A DNA stretch of 64,000 nucleotides. Origin: RYN-230 sp036509255. Its GTDB lineage: Bacteria; Actinomycetota; Actinomycetes; Streptosporangiales; Streptosporangiaceae. How positions within the stretch are numbered: position 1 is the first letter of the stretch; every line of letters starts with the position of its first letter. A model generated the notes under the pieces. It searched no databases. It was not told where the DNA came from and was given only the letters and a program-made list of their open reading frames with translations. Made by a program: the position numbers and the translations under genes. Positions 52,348-62,162 of this stretch are shown here, piece after piece. The DNA is taken from the NCBI GenBank assembly GCA_036509255.1, contig DATCFY010000205.1, forward strand, positions 1-64,000, given 5' to 3'.

Positions 52348-52874
52348 CAGGCCCGCAGGACCCGAGGCTTCCGCGAGCGTGTCTGCGGAGCCGGGCTCAG
52401 CGGTGCGGTTAGCAGTCTGGTCTTCCACCGTTCGTCTGCTCTTCGTCAGCTTCCGCCGGGGACCGCTAGCGGACGGTTCCGCAGCGGCCTGATGGCGCAC
52501 CCCGGGAGCGCCAGGCTGCCGCATACAGCCAGCGCGCCGGGGACCGCCGGTGACGCTCCCACGAGCTTGCCTCAGATCACAGTCATCTGTCCAGATCCGC
52601 TCTGTCCAGGTCAAAGCCCTAGAATCGCGCTCCCTGAACGAGCAGTCAGGGGGTAGTTCAGTTAGCCGTCGTGCGGTGCGGCGGTTACGTTAGATTCGGC
52701 GGCTGCGCCCGCGTGGGTAGCGGGCGTCGGCGTGATAGGGGCTCGGCCCGGGGGCCGCACGCGGTGCGGAACCCCAGGCTGCTGCTGCGGCAACGGTAAG
52801 ATCTGGCCGCGGCGGGATTGCCCTCGATCACTCCGGGATCGGCACCGTTGCCACCGGCCAAGAGGAGCAAAGCC
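52348..52874. other. Divergent region between histidine kinase and ndk
   Basis: If the kinase starts at 52347 this is 527 bp. Part may be the kinase N-terminus (52348-52614). The ndk promoter must lie in 52615-52860; no clear box was seen. Confidence 0.4.
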
Positions 52875-53285
52875 TTGATTGAACGTACCCTTGTCCTAGT
52901 CAAGCCCGATGCGGTCCGTCGGGGGCTGATCGGGGAAGTACTGTCCCGTATTGAGCGTAAGGGCCTCCAGGTCGCGGCGATGGACATGCGCGTCATCACG
53001 CCGGAAACGGCTGAGACTCACTACGCGGAGCACGTCGGCAGGCCCTTCTTCCCGTCACTGATCGTGTTCATCACGTCGGGACCCTTGGTCGCGATGGTCG
53101 TGCAGGGTCCCCGGGCCATCGAGGCCTTCCGGGGGCTGGCCGGCGCGACCGACCCCGTGCGGGCCAGCGCGGGCACTATCCGCGGGGATCACGCGTTGGA
53201 TGTTCAGCAGAACATCGTGCATGGATCCGATTCGCCGGACTCCGCCGAACGGGAAATCAAGATCTTTTTTCCTGACCTCGTTTAG
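52875..53285 (+). CDS. ndk: Nucleoside diphosphate kinase
   Basis: 136 residues from the TTG at 52875 (ERTLVLVKPDAVRRG), with AAGAGGAG upstream. The phospho-histidine lies in NIVHGSDSPDSAEREI, the family signature. It balances (d)NTP pools. This is the usual place of ndk before mreB. Confidence 0.95.
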   Translation: MIERTLVLVKPDAVRRGLIGEVLSRIERKGLQVAAMDMRVITPETAETHYAEHVGRPFFPSLIVFITSGPLVAMVVQGPRAIEAFRGLAGATDPVRASAGTIRGDHALDVQQNIVHGSDSPDSAEREIKIFFPDLV

Positions 53286-53404
53286 GCGGGCCGGCGATGG
53301 TCGATGAAGGACTAAAGAGCGGCTCGGGCTTGGGCTGGGTGTGAGTCGCGGCAGATAAACCACAGATCATCCAGCAGACCCTTTTTGGAAGGTTCTCGTT
53401 CCTG

Positions 53405-54436
53405 ATGAGTAACGCGCTGGCGTTTCTGGGCCGTGACATGGCGGTCGATCTGGGCACTGCGAACACCCTGGTATATGTCCGGGGCCGCGGCATCGTGCTC
53501 AACGAACCTTCCGTGGTGGCACTGAATACCAACACGGGCGCGATCGTCGCGGTCGGGGTCGAGGCGAAACGGATGATCGGGAGAACGCCGGGCAACATCG
53601 TCGCCGTCCGGCCGCTCAAGGACGGCGTCATCGCCGACTTCGACGTGACGGAGCGGATGCTGCGCTACTTCATCCAGAAGGTGCACCGGCGCCGGCACCT
53701 GGCTAAGCCGCGGGTCGTCGTGGCGGTGCCCAGCGGCATCACCGGGGTGGAGCAGAGCGCGGTCAAGGAGGCCGGGCACCAGGCCGGCGCCCGCCGGGTC
53801 TACATCATCGAAGAGCCGATGGCCGCGGCGATCGGGGCCGGTCTCCCGGTCAACGAGCCCACCGGGAACATGGTGGTGGACATCGGCGGGGGCACCACCG
53901 AGGTCGCCGTGATCTCGCTGGGCGGCATCGTCACCTCCCAGTCGATCCGGGTGGCTGGTGACGAGCTGGACCAGGCGATCATCACGTTCGGCAAGAAGGA
54001 GTACTCGCTCATGCTCGGCGAGCGCACCGCCGAGGAGATCAAGATGGCGCTCGGCTCCGCGTACCCGTCGGCGGACGAGCCGCACGCCGAGATCCGCGGC
54101 CGTGACCTGGTCAGCGGGCTGCCTAAGACCATCGTGATCTCCGCGGAGGAGATCCGCCGGGCCATCGAGGAGCCGGTGGCGCTGATCGTGGACACGGTCA
54201 AGACCACGCTGGACAAGTGCCCGCCGGAACTGGCCGGCGACGTGATGGACCGTGGTATCGCGCTGACCGGCGGGGGCGCGCTGCTGCGCGGGCTGTCTGA
54301 CCGGCTGCGCGAGGAAACGGGCATGCCGGTGCATGTCGCGGACAACCCGCTCGATTCGGTGGTGCTGGGTACCGGCAAGTGCGTGGAAGATTTCGACACC
54401 CTGAGCCAGGTTCTCGTTCCCGAGTCCCGCCGCTGA
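53405..54436 (+). CDS. mreB: Rod shape-determining protein MreB
   Basis: 343 residues. Actin-fold phosphate loops MAVDLGTANTLVYVRGRGI and MVVDIGGGTTEVAVISLGG, and the adenosine motif TGGGALLRGLSDRL. It polymerises under the membrane and guides wall synthesis; in filamentous actinomycetes the mre cluster serves mainly spore wall formation. It heads the mreBCD-mrdA-rodA operon. Confidence 0.96.
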   Translation: MSNALAFLGRDMAVDLGTANTLVYVRGRGIVLNEPSVVALNTNTGAIVAVGVEAKRMIGRTPGNIVAVRPLKDGVIADFDVTERMLRYFIQKVHRRRHLAKPRVVVAVPSGITGVEQSAVKEAGHQAGARRVYIIEEPMAAAIGAGLPVNEPTGNMVVDIGGGTTEVAVISLGGIVTSQSIRVAGDELDQAIITFGKKEYSLMLGERTAEEIKMALGSAYPSADEPHAEIRGRDLVSGLPKTIVISAEEIRRAIEEPVALIVDTVKTTLDKCPPELAGDVMDRGIALTGGGALLRGLSDRLREETGMPVHVADNPLDSVVLGTGKCVEDFDTLSQVLVPESRR

Positions 54437-54511
54437 TCCTTAAGGGGCAGGATGGGGCCGCAGCAGCGGCCGCTGACAGGGGCATGGCCGGCGGCTTGAT
54501 GAGGAGACCTG

Positions 54512-55501
54512 GTGCACGACTCCCGGCGAACCCGCATCGTTCTGGGGGTGCTGCTGGCGGCCGCGCTCGCGCTGATCACCATCGACTACCGGGGCAGCAC
54601 CGGCGGCCCGCTCGGCGGGCTGCGCTCGCTCGGCGGGAGCGTCTTCGGGTCGGTGGAAAGCGCCACCAACGTGGTCACCCGGCCGGTGGCCGCGTTCGCG
54701 GACGGGCTGACCGGCACCAGCTCACAGACCAAGATCGACGCTCTCCAACGGCAGGTGGTTGATCTCCGTGCCCAGCTGAACCGGCAGCAGCTGAGTAAGT
54801 ACGACGAGCGCCAGCTCAGCCAGCTGCTCCAGCTGGCCGGCCGGGGCCGGTACCGGATCGTGCCCGCGAGCGTGATCGCGGCCGGCGCGGCGTACGACGA
54901 CTCGGTCACCATCGACGCCGGGCGGCTGGACGGCATCAAGCCGGACGAGACCGTGCTGAACGCGCAGGGCCTGGTCGGCACCGTCACGTCGGTGAGCTCA
55001 TCCACCTCGACCGTGCTGCTCGCCACCGACGCCAGCGTGACAGTCGGGGTCCGGCTGGCAGGCAGCGGGCAGATCGGCGTAGTGAGCGGGACCGGCAAGA
55101 CCATGGCCGGCACCGGGCTGCTCCGGCTCCAGGTGTTCGATGTCAACGCGGTCCTGCATCCGGGCCAGGAGCTGGTCACGTTCGGCTCGGTAGGCGGCAC
55201 GGGCACGTTCGATGTACCCGGGGTGCCGGTCGGGGTCATCACCAAGCTGGAGGGCACCAGCAGCTCGCTGACCAAAGAAGCGCTGGTCCGCCCGTTCGCC
55301 GACGACACCGCGCTGGGCGTGGTCGGTGTCGTGGTCGTCCCGCCGCGGACCGACCCGAGATTCTCGGTACTGCCGCCCTCACCGACCCCGGCCCCGAAGG
55401 TCACCGTCACCGTCACCGCGTCGCCCGGTGCTAGCTCACCGGGCGCCAGATCTTCCGCCGCCGCGACGCCTACGCCCAGCGCCACCGGATCGGGGGGCTG
55501 A
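54512..55501 (+). CDS. mreC: Rod shape-determining protein MreC
   Basis: 329 residues, GTG start with GAGGAG. One N-terminal membrane helix (RIVLGVLLAAALALITIDY), a coiled coil (TKIDALQRQVVDLRAQLNRQQ) and a periplasmic-type beta domain with VTIDAGRLDGIKPDETVLNAQGLVG. A Pro/Ala/Ser-rich tail ends the protein. It connects MreB to the extracytoplasmic wall enzymes. Confidence 0.93.
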   Translation: MHDSRRTRIVLGVLLAAALALITIDYRGSTGGPLGGLRSLGGSVFGSVESATNVVTRPVAAFADGLTGTSSQTKIDALQRQVVDLRAQLNRQQLSKYDERQLSQLLQLAGRGRYRIVPASVIAAGAAYDDSVTIDAGRLDGIKPDETVLNAQGLVGTVTSVSSSTSTVLLATDASVTVGVRLAGSGQIGVVSGTGKTMAGTGLLRLQVFDVNAVLHPGQELVTFGSVGGTGTFDVPGVPVGVITKLEGTSSSLTKEALVRPFADDTALGVVGVVVVPPRTDPRFSVLPPSPTPAPKVTVTVTASPGASSPGARSSAAATPTPSATGSGG

Positions 55502-55502
55502 C

Positions 55503-56897
55503 GTGCGGCGTGCGGCATTGTCGGCGGGTCTGCTGCTGCTCGCGATCCTGATCCAGCTCACCCTGTTCGACAACGTGCGCCTGCCCGGCGGCGCTGGCCC
55601 GGATCTCGTGCTGGTCGTAGTGGTGGCCCTGGCCCTGACCGGCGGGCCCATGGAAGGCGTCCTGGGCGGCTTCTGCGCCGGGCTCGCCCTGGACGTCGCG
55701 CCGCCCGCGACCCACCTGGTGGGCCAGTACGCGCTGGTCTTCTGCCTGGTCGGGTACGCGGCCGGACGGGTCGGCCGCCACCTCGACGAGACCGCCTGGG
55801 TGCCGATCGGCGTGGTTGCCGTCGGTTCCGCCGTCGGGGAACTCCTCTTCGCGCTGACCGGGATGACCTTCGGGAACCTGGATGTCACCTGGTCCGCGGT
55901 CGGCCACGTGCTGCCCGCCTCCGTCGTCTACGACGTGCTGCTCAGCCCGTTCGTGCTCTACGCCGTGGTCCGGACCAGAGCGCTGGCCACCCCGGCGACG
56001 GCGGCCAAGGGCCTGGCCAGCTTCCCGGGCGGGTCCGCCGGCCAGCTGCTGGGGAAGCCTGGTCTCGCGGCCGCGGCGGCCCTCTTCTCCGGCTCGGGCA
56101 TGGTGCTCCGAGACAGCGGGACCGGACGCCCCCCGAAGCTGAGGGCCCGGGTCCTGCGGGCTGGGTCCACCCACGGCGGCTCGGCCAGCGGGACGCGGCC
56201 CGCGCCGACCCGGCCGTCCCGGCCGGTGCATCTGAAGTTCGGCAGCGGGAGCGGGGGTTCTGCCGTGTCCAGCGGGTCGGCCGCGGCGGCCCGGGCCGGG
56301 CGCGGGCTGGCGGCCCGGCCAGTGAACCTGCACCTGGGCAGCAGCCGGAACCGCCAGAACCGGGGGAGAGTCACGCGGCCGCAGGGCGGCGGCGGGATGC
56401 CCGCGAAGGCCTTCAGCCATAACCGGGGGAACAGGCCAGATGGAACGCGGTCGCAGGGCAGCTGGCAGCGCGGCGGCGGGATTCCTGCCAGCGCCTTCAG
56501 CCGGGGCGGCCGGGTCCTGGGAGATGGCGGAGGCGGCCGGGCGCTCCGCCCGTCGCGCGGGCCGCGGCTGCGCGGCAGGTCCATGCCGGGCGGGTCGGCC
56601 AGCGGAACCCGGGTCGGCGTGCGGATGGGGGTACGCCCCACCCGGCCGGTGCGGCTGCGGCTGGGGTCGGGCCGGCGCAGCGACGGGGCGATCGGCGGCT
56701 CGGTACTCGGCCGACGGGCCCGGGGTGCCGGGCCGCGGGCCGGGAAGGTGCACTCGCCCCGGTTCCGCGGATCCAAGGCGGGTGCCCTGAGCGGCCGCCG
56801 GACCCCGGCCAGGGCCCTGAACGGCCGCCGTGCGTTCGGCCGCCGCCGGTCGCTGCGGCGGATCTTCGGCAAGCGGACAGGAGGGTTGTCTCGATGA
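55503..56897 (+). CDS. mreD: MreD with very long basic C-terminal extension
   Basis: 464 residues; the GTG starts 1 bp after mreC. Residues about 1-165 are the MreD membrane domain with five helices (for example ALSAGLLLLAILIQLTLFDNV, GPDLVLVVVVALALTGGPMEG). The other about 300 residues form an Arg/Gly/Ser-rich disordered tail, absent from ordinary MreD (about 160-220 residues). The tail repeats two motifs: RPVxLxLGSG (RPVHLKFGSG, RPVNLHLGS, RPVRLRLGSG) and GGGxPAxAFS (GGGMPAKAFS, GGGIPASAFS). It should be cytoplasmic and bind nucleic acid, membrane phospholipid or partner proteins. Confidence 0.85.
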   Translation: MRRAALSAGLLLLAILIQLTLFDNVRLPGGAGPDLVLVVVVALALTGGPMEGVLGGFCAGLALDVAPPATHLVGQYALVFCLVGYAAGRVGRHLDETAWVPIGVVAVGSAVGELLFALTGMTFGNLDVTWSAVGHVLPASVVYDVLLSPFVLYAVVRTRALATPATAAKGLASFPGGSAGQLLGKPGLAAAAALFSGSGMVLRDSGTGRPPKLRARVLRAGSTHGGSASGTRPAPTRPSRPVHLKFGSGSGGSAVSSGSAAAARAGRGLAARPVNLHLGSSRNRQNRGRVTRPQGGGGMPAKAFSHNRGNRPDGTRSQGSWQRGGGIPASAFSRGGRVLGDGGGGRALRPSRGPRLRGRSMPGGSASGTRVGVRMGVRPTRPVRLRLGSGRRSDGAIGGSVLGRRARGAGPRAGKVHSPRFRGSKAGALSGRRTPARALNGRRAFGRRRSLRRIFGKRTGGLSR

Positions 56898-58963
56898 TCC
56901 CGGCGTCACGGCGCCGCCTTATCGTGCTGTACGCGATCGTCGCCGCACTGCTGGTCTCGCTCGGCGGCCGGCTCTGGTACCTGCAGGTCATGAACGGCCA
57001 TAGCTATGTGCAGCTGGCCGCCCAGGACCAGACGCAGACCGTGATCACGCCTGCGGTGCGCGGCCAGATCCTCGATGACGCGGGCCTGCCCATGGTGGAC
57101 AACGCCAGCTCCCTGGTGGTCACGGTGAACATGATGAACCTGGCCACCCAGAGCGACGGCGGCGCCGCTGTGCTGCGCAAGCTGGCCAGCCTGCTCGGCA
57201 TGTCCGACAAGCTGCTCACCGAGAAGGTCCGGCTGTGCAACGCGCACGTGCTGCAGCCGTGCTGGCCAGGCTCGCCGTACCAGCCCATCCCGGTGGCCCA
57301 GCATGTCCCGGACTCGATCGCGGTCCAGATCATGCAGGATCACGCCAAGTTCCCTGGGGTGAGCGCCGGGGTGAACCCGGTGGCCCGGTACCCGCAGCCT
57401 GACGGGGCGGACCCGGCGCAGGTCCTCGGCTACCTCGGCCCGATCAACGCCCAGCAGATGAAGCAGCAGCACCTGCCCTCCACCGGCTTCTCCGGCGTGG
57501 ACCTGGTCGGCCAGGCGGGCCTGGAAGCGCAGTACAACAAGGAGCTTGAGGGCACCCCGGGCCAGCAGGTGCTGTCCGTGAACAACGCCGGCCAGCAGCT
57601 CGGCCTGGTCCGGAACACCGCGCCCCGGACCGGTGATGACCTGGTCACCAGCATCAACGCCCGGCTCCAGGGGGACGTGCAGTCGGTGCTGGCCAACACC
57701 ATTCGCAAGGCGCAGCAGACGGGCAGCCCCAACGCCACGACCGGCGCGGCGATAGTGCTGACCACCACCGGCCGGGTGGTCGCCATGGCTAGCGCGCCCT
57801 CGTATGACCCCAGCGTCTGGACCGGCGGCATCTCCGAGAAGCAGTACCGGCAGCTGATCAACGGGAACAAGCCGATCCTGAACCGGGTCACCCAGGGCGA
57901 GTACGCGCCCGGCTCGACGTTCAAAGTGACCTCCACCGCGGCTGCGGTCAAGGCCGGGTACAGTCTGGCCGCCACCTACAACTGCCCGGCCTCCTACAAC
58001 ATCGGGGGCCGCTCCTTCCTCAACGACGGCCAGAAGAATCTCGGCCAGATGAGCCTGCACGAAGCCCTGGTCATCTCCTGCGACACGGTTTTCTACGAGC
58101 TGGCCTACGGCATTTATCAGCACGATCATCCCAAATACAATGTCGTCACCAGCCCGAAGGCCCCGATCCAGGAAATGCAGAAAATGGAATTGGGCTGGGG
58201 ATTCGGCGCGACGCCCGGGATCGATCTGCCCGAGCAGGGTGCCGGCAGCATCCCAACCCGGGAATGGTTGTATTACTACTGGAAACAGTACAAGAGCACT
58301 TGGTGTAAAGACGGCCGGGCAAACGGCACATATGTGCAGCAGATCGAATATCAGGACTGCCATTACGGCAACGTCTGGGAACCGGGCGAGGCGGCGATCG
58401 CCGCCATCGGCCAGGGCTACATCTCGGTCACCCCGCTCCAGCTCGCCGACGCCTACGTGGCGCTGGCCAACGGGGGCAAGCTGTACAGCCCCCGGATCGG
58501 CGAGGCGATCGTCAGCCCCACCGGGCAGGTGGTGCGGAAGATCAAGCCGAAACTGATCCGCCGCCTGCCGGTGGCCGGGAGCACCCTGGCCTACATCCGG
58601 AACGCGCTGGCCGACGTGACCACGGGAGCGGGCACCGCGGCGGCCGCGTTCGGCGGTTTTCCGCGGAGCCAGGTCTGCGTGGCGGGCAAGACGGGTACGG
58701 CTGAGGTGTTCAACAGCTCGGTGACCTCAGTCTTCGCGTCCTATGCGCCGTGCAACAACCCGAAATACGTGGTGGTGGTCATGATCCCGGACTCCAACTA
58801 CGGGGCTGAGGTGGCCGCCCCCGCGGTCCGCCAGATCTACGACGACATCTACGGGCTGGAGGGCCACAAGGCGGCGTTTCCCGGCGGGACCCTGCCCCGC
58901 AGGCTGCCGACGATCTCCCCGGGCGGCACTATCACCGCCCCCGCGGGCTTCGGGGGCTCCTGA
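56894..58963 (+). CDS. mrdA: Penicillin-binding protein 2 (class B transpeptidase)
   Basis: 689 residues, 4-bp overlap with mreD. N-terminal membrane helix (LIVLYAIVAALLVSLGGRLWYL), a pedestal domain, then the transpeptidase with active-site SxxK in APGSTFKVT, SCDTVFY (SxN equivalent) and KTGTAEV. It cross-links peptidoglycan with RodA, encoded next. Confidence 0.95.
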   Translation: MIPASRRRLIVLYAIVAALLVSLGGRLWYLQVMNGHSYVQLAAQDQTQTVITPAVRGQILDDAGLPMVDNASSLVVTVNMMNLATQSDGGAAVLRKLASLLGMSDKLLTEKVRLCNAHVLQPCWPGSPYQPIPVAQHVPDSIAVQIMQDHAKFPGVSAGVNPVARYPQPDGADPAQVLGYLGPINAQQMKQQHLPSTGFSGVDLVGQAGLEAQYNKELEGTPGQQVLSVNNAGQQLGLVRNTAPRTGDDLVTSINARLQGDVQSVLANTIRKAQQTGSPNATTGAAIVLTTTGRVVAMASAPSYDPSVWTGGISEKQYRQLINGNKPILNRVTQGEYAPGSTFKVTSTAAAVKAGYSLAATYNCPASYNIGGRSFLNDGQKNLGQMSLHEALVISCDTVFYELAYGIYQHDHPKYNVVTSPKAPIQEMQKMELGWGFGATPGIDLPEQGAGSIPTREWLYYYWKQYKSTWCKDGRANGTYVQQIEYQDCHYGNVWEPGEAAIAAIGQGYISVTPLQLADAYVALANGGKLYSPRIGEAIVSPTGQVVRKIKPKLIRRLPVAGSTLAYIRNALADVTTGAGTAAAAFGGFPRSQVCVAGKTGTAEVFNSSVTSVFASYAPCNNPKYVVVVMIPDSNYGAEVAAPAVRQIYDDIYGLEGHKAAFPGGTLPRRLPTISPGGTITAPAGFGGS

Positions 58964-60156
58964 TGAGCCTCGGTACCCGCGACTTCACCTCGCCGCGCAC
59001 CCCCAGCTTCGGCCAGAAGCGCCGGTCGCTGCTGCTCCGGGCGGTGGCCAAGGGCTCGATGCTGCGCCGGTACGACTGGGTCCTGCTGGCGGCGGTGGTG
59101 GCGCTCAGCCTGATCGGCACGCTGCTGGTCTACTCGGCCACCCAGCCGAGCGCGGATCCGCGCAGCTACCTCATCAAGCAGCTGATCAATGTCGCGCTCG
59201 GCCTGATCCTCATGGTCGTGGTCAGCCTGCTGGACTACCGGCAGATCCGGCTGCTCGCCCCGTTCGTCTACGTGGCGTCCGTCCTGGGCCTGCTGGCGGT
59301 GCTCACCCCGCTGGGGACCAGCGTGAGCGGGGCGAAGGCCTGGATCAACCTGCCCGCGGGCTTCCAGGTGGAGCCCTCGGAGTTCGCCAAGATCGGGCTC
59401 ATCCTGGTCATCGCCGTCGTCTTCGGCGAACTGCGGGACAGTGGCCGGGTGCCCGGCCCGAGGCACGCCGCCGGGGTGATAGCGCTCGCGCTGATCCCGG
59501 TGGCGCTGGTGGAACGCGAGCCGGCCCTCGGCGTGATCATCCTACTGCTGCTGATCACGGCCGGCATGATCGCGCTGTGCGGGCTGCGGCTGCGCTGGGT
59601 GGCCGGAATGGCCGCGGCGGGCGTGCTCGCCGTGGTGGCCGTGTTCAAGCTGCACCTGCTGCGCAGCTATCAGCTGGACCGGCTGACCTCGTTCCTGCAT
59701 CCCGCGGCGGACCCGTCCGGCCTTGGGTACGAGACGATCCATTCCAAGATCATGATTGGTTCCGGCGGGATGCTCGGCACCGGCCTGCTGCACGGCCCGC
59801 TGGTCACCGCGAGCTTCGTGCCCAACCAGCAGACCGACTTCATCTTCAGCGTCGCGGGCGAGGAAGTCGGCTTCGCCGGCTGTGCCGTCATCATCGCCCT
59901 GCTGGCGGTGCTGATCTTCCGCGCGCTGCGCATTGCCTCCCGCGCTGACGACCAGTTCGGGCTGCTGGTCGCCTCCGGCATCGCGCTGTGGTTCGGGCTG
60001 CAGGCCTTCATCAACATCGGGATGACCATCGGGATCATGCCGGTGACCGGCCTGCCGCTGCCGTTCGTGTCCTACGGCGGGTCGGCCATGTTCGCGGACA
60101 TGATCGCGATAGGCGTGCTCCAGTCGGTGCACCGGCGGCATCCGGTCTTCGGCTGA
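58963..60156 (+). CDS. rodA: RodA, SEDS peptidoglycan glycosyltransferase
   Basis: 397 residues, start overlapping the mrdA stop by one base (TGATG). About ten membrane helices. SEDS landmarks: GAKAWINLPAGFQVEPSEFAKIGLI and GMTIGIMPVTGLPLPFVSYGGSAM. It polymerises lipid II together with PBP2. Confidence 0.95.
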   Translation: MSLGTRDFTSPRTPSFGQKRRSLLLRAVAKGSMLRRYDWVLLAAVVALSLIGTLLVYSATQPSADPRSYLIKQLINVALGLILMVVVSLLDYRQIRLLAPFVYVASVLGLLAVLTPLGTSVSGAKAWINLPAGFQVEPSEFAKIGLILVIAVVFGELRDSGRVPGPRHAAGVIALALIPVALVEREPALGVIILLLLITAGMIALCGLRLRWVAGMAAAGVLAVVAVFKLHLLRSYQLDRLTSFLHPAADPSGLGYETIHSKIMIGSGGMLGTGLLHGPLVTASFVPNQQTDFIFSVAGEEVGFAGCAVIIALLAVLIFRALRIASRADDQFGLLVASGIALWFGLQAFINIGMTIGIMPVTGLPLPFVSYGGSAMFADMIAIGVLQSVHRRHPVFG

Positions 60157-60209
60157 ACCACTGGCCGGGGGCCGTCCCCCCGGGCCAGCAGACCACCTAA
60201 GCTGTCAGG

Positions 60210-62162
60210 ATGCCTGTGGAATCGGTCTACCCCCGCTTGGAGCCCCTGCTGCCCCAGGTGCGCAAGCCGATCCAGTACGTCGGCGGCGAGCTGAACTCTG
60301 TGGTCCAGGACTGGGACGCGGCCGAGGTCCGCTGGGCCCTGATGTACCCGGACGCCTACGAGGTCGGCGTGCCCAACCAGGGGATCCAGATCCTGTACGA
60401 GGTCCTGAACGAGTGTGACGGCGTGCTCGCCGAGCGCACCTACAGCGTCTGGCCGGACCTGGAAGGCCTGATGCGCGAGCACGGGATCCCGCAGTTCACC
60501 GTGGACGGTCACCGCCCGGTAGCGGCCTTCGACGTGCTCGGCGTCAGCTTCGCCACCGAGCTCTGCTACACGAACCTGCTGTCCGCCCTCGACCTGGCGG
60601 GCATCCCGCTGTCGGCCGCGGACCGGGACGAGCGGCATCCGCTGGTGCTGGCCGGCGGGCACGCGGCCTTCAACCCGGAACCAGTCGCGGAATTCCTCGA
60701 CGGCGCGGTGCTCGGCGACGGTGAGCAGGCCGTGCTGGCCATCTCTGAGCTGATCAAGGACTGGAAGCAGGCCGGGCAGCCCGGCGGCCGCGACGGCCTG
60801 CTGTTCCGCCTGGCCACCGAGGCCGGGGTCTACGTGCCCCGCTTCTACGACGTGGACTACCTCCCGGACGGCCGGATCAGGCGGGTCGCGCCGAACCGCA
60901 GCGGGGTGCCGTTCACCATCCCCAAGCACACCGTGATGGACCTGGACGAGTGGCCGTACCCGCGTAAGCCGCTGGTGCCGGTGGCCGAGTCCGTGCACGA
61001 GCGGTTCAGCGTCGAGATCTTCCGCGGCTGTACCCGGGGCTGCCGGTTCTGCCAGGCCGGGATGATCACCCGCCCGGTGCGTGAGCGCAGCGTCACCACG
61101 GTGGGCGACATGGTCGAGTGCGGGCTAGCCGAGAGCGGCTTCAGCGAGGTCGGCCTGCTCTCCCTGTCGAGCGCCGACCACAGTGAGATCAACGAGATTG
61201 TCACCGGGCTGGCCGACCGGTACGAGGGCAGTGCGACCGGGCTCTCCCTCCCGTCTACCCGGGTCGACGCGTTCAATGTGACCCTGGCCAACGAGCTGAG
61301 CCGGAACGGCAAGCGGTCCGGGCTGACCTTCGCGCCCGAAGGCGGCTCGGAGCGCATCCGCAAAGTGATCAACAAGATGGTCACCGAGGACGACCTGATC
61401 CGCACGGTCAGCACCGCCTACGCCAACGGCTGGCGCCAGGTGAAGCTCTACTTCATGTGCGGCCTGCCCACCGAGACGGATGAGGACGTGCTGGCCATCG
61501 CCGACCTGGCCCGCCGCGTCATCCAGGCCGGGCGGGAGGCAACGGGCCGCAAGGACATCCGGTGCACCGTGTCGATCGGCGGTTTCGTGCCCAAGCCGCA
61601 CACGCCGTTCCAGTGGGCGGCCCAGTGTGATGCCGGGACCGTGCACGACCGGCTGCGCCAGCTAGGCGCCGAGCTGCGGTCGGACCGCACATACGGGCGC
61701 TCCGTGGGCTTCCGCTACCACGACGGCGAGCCGTCGATCATTGAGGGCCTGCTGTCCCGGGGCGACCGGCGGGTGGCCAAAGTGATCAGGGCCGCCTGGC
61801 AGGACGGGGCCCGGTTCGACGGCTGGAGCGAGTACTTCTCGTTCGAGCGCTGGATGGACTCGGCGGAGCGGGCACTGGCCGACGAGCCGGTCGACGTGGC
61901 CTGGTACACAACGCGGGAACGCGAGTACAGCGAGGTCCTGCCCTGGGATCACCTGGATGCTGGCCTGGACCGCGACTGGCTGTGGCAGGACTGGCAGGAG
62001 GCCGTCAACCCGGCCGGGGCCGGCGAGGTCGAGGACTGCCGCTGGACGCCCTGCTACGACTGCGGCGTCTGCCCCACCATGGGCACCGAAATCCAGACCG
62101 GTCCCACCGGGCGGACGCTGCTGCCGCTGACCGTGACCAGCGGCGCGGGAGGCGGCAGCTAG
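60210..62162 (+). CDS. B12-binding-domain radical SAM protein (TIGR03960 type)
   Basis: 650 residues. An N-terminal cobalamin-binding Rossmann-like domain (LMYPDAYEVGVPNQGIQILY) precedes the radical SAM core with the CxxxCxxC motif in GCTRGCRFCQAGMI. The C-terminal region has CRWTPCYDCGVCPTMG, an extra cysteine cluster. The family is always next to the DUF2344 and rne genes and may take part in RNA modification, though the reaction is not known. Confidence 0.9.
   Translation: MPVESVYPRLEPLLPQVRKPIQYVGGELNSVVQDWDAAEVRWALMYPDAYEVGVPNQGIQILYEVLNECDGVLAERTYSVWPDLEGLMREHGIPQFTVDGHRPVAAFDVLGVSFATELCYTNLLSALDLAGIPLSAADRDERHPLVLAGGHAAFNPEPVAEFLDGAVLGDGEQAVLAISELIKDWKQAGQPGGRDGLLFRLATEAGVYVPRFYDVDYLPDGRIRRVAPNRSGVPFTIPKHTVMDLDEWPYPRKPLVPVAESVHERFSVEIFRGCTRGCRFCQAGMITRPVRERSVTTVGDMVECGLAESGFSEVGLLSLSSADHSEINEIVTGLADRYEGSATGLSLPSTRVDAFNVTLANELSRNGKRSGLTFAPEGGSERIRKVINKMVTEDDLIRTVSTAYANGWRQVKLYFMCGLPTETDEDVLAIADLARRVIQAGREATGRKDIRCTVSIGGFVPKPHTPFQWAAQCDAGTVHDRLRQLGAELRSDRTYGRSVGFRYHDGEPSIIEGLLSRGDRRVAKVIRAAWQDGARFDGWSEYFSFERWMDSAERALADEPVDVAWYTTREREYSEVLPWDHLDAGLDRDWLWQDWQEAVNPAGAGEVEDCRWTPCYDCGVCPTMGTEIQTGPTGRTLLPLTVTSGAGGGS

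Noticed and set aside
52620..52680. tRNA-like segment before ndk (GGTAGTTCAGTTAGCC)
   Set aside because: A D-arm-like string is present, but no T arm or acceptor pairing follows.
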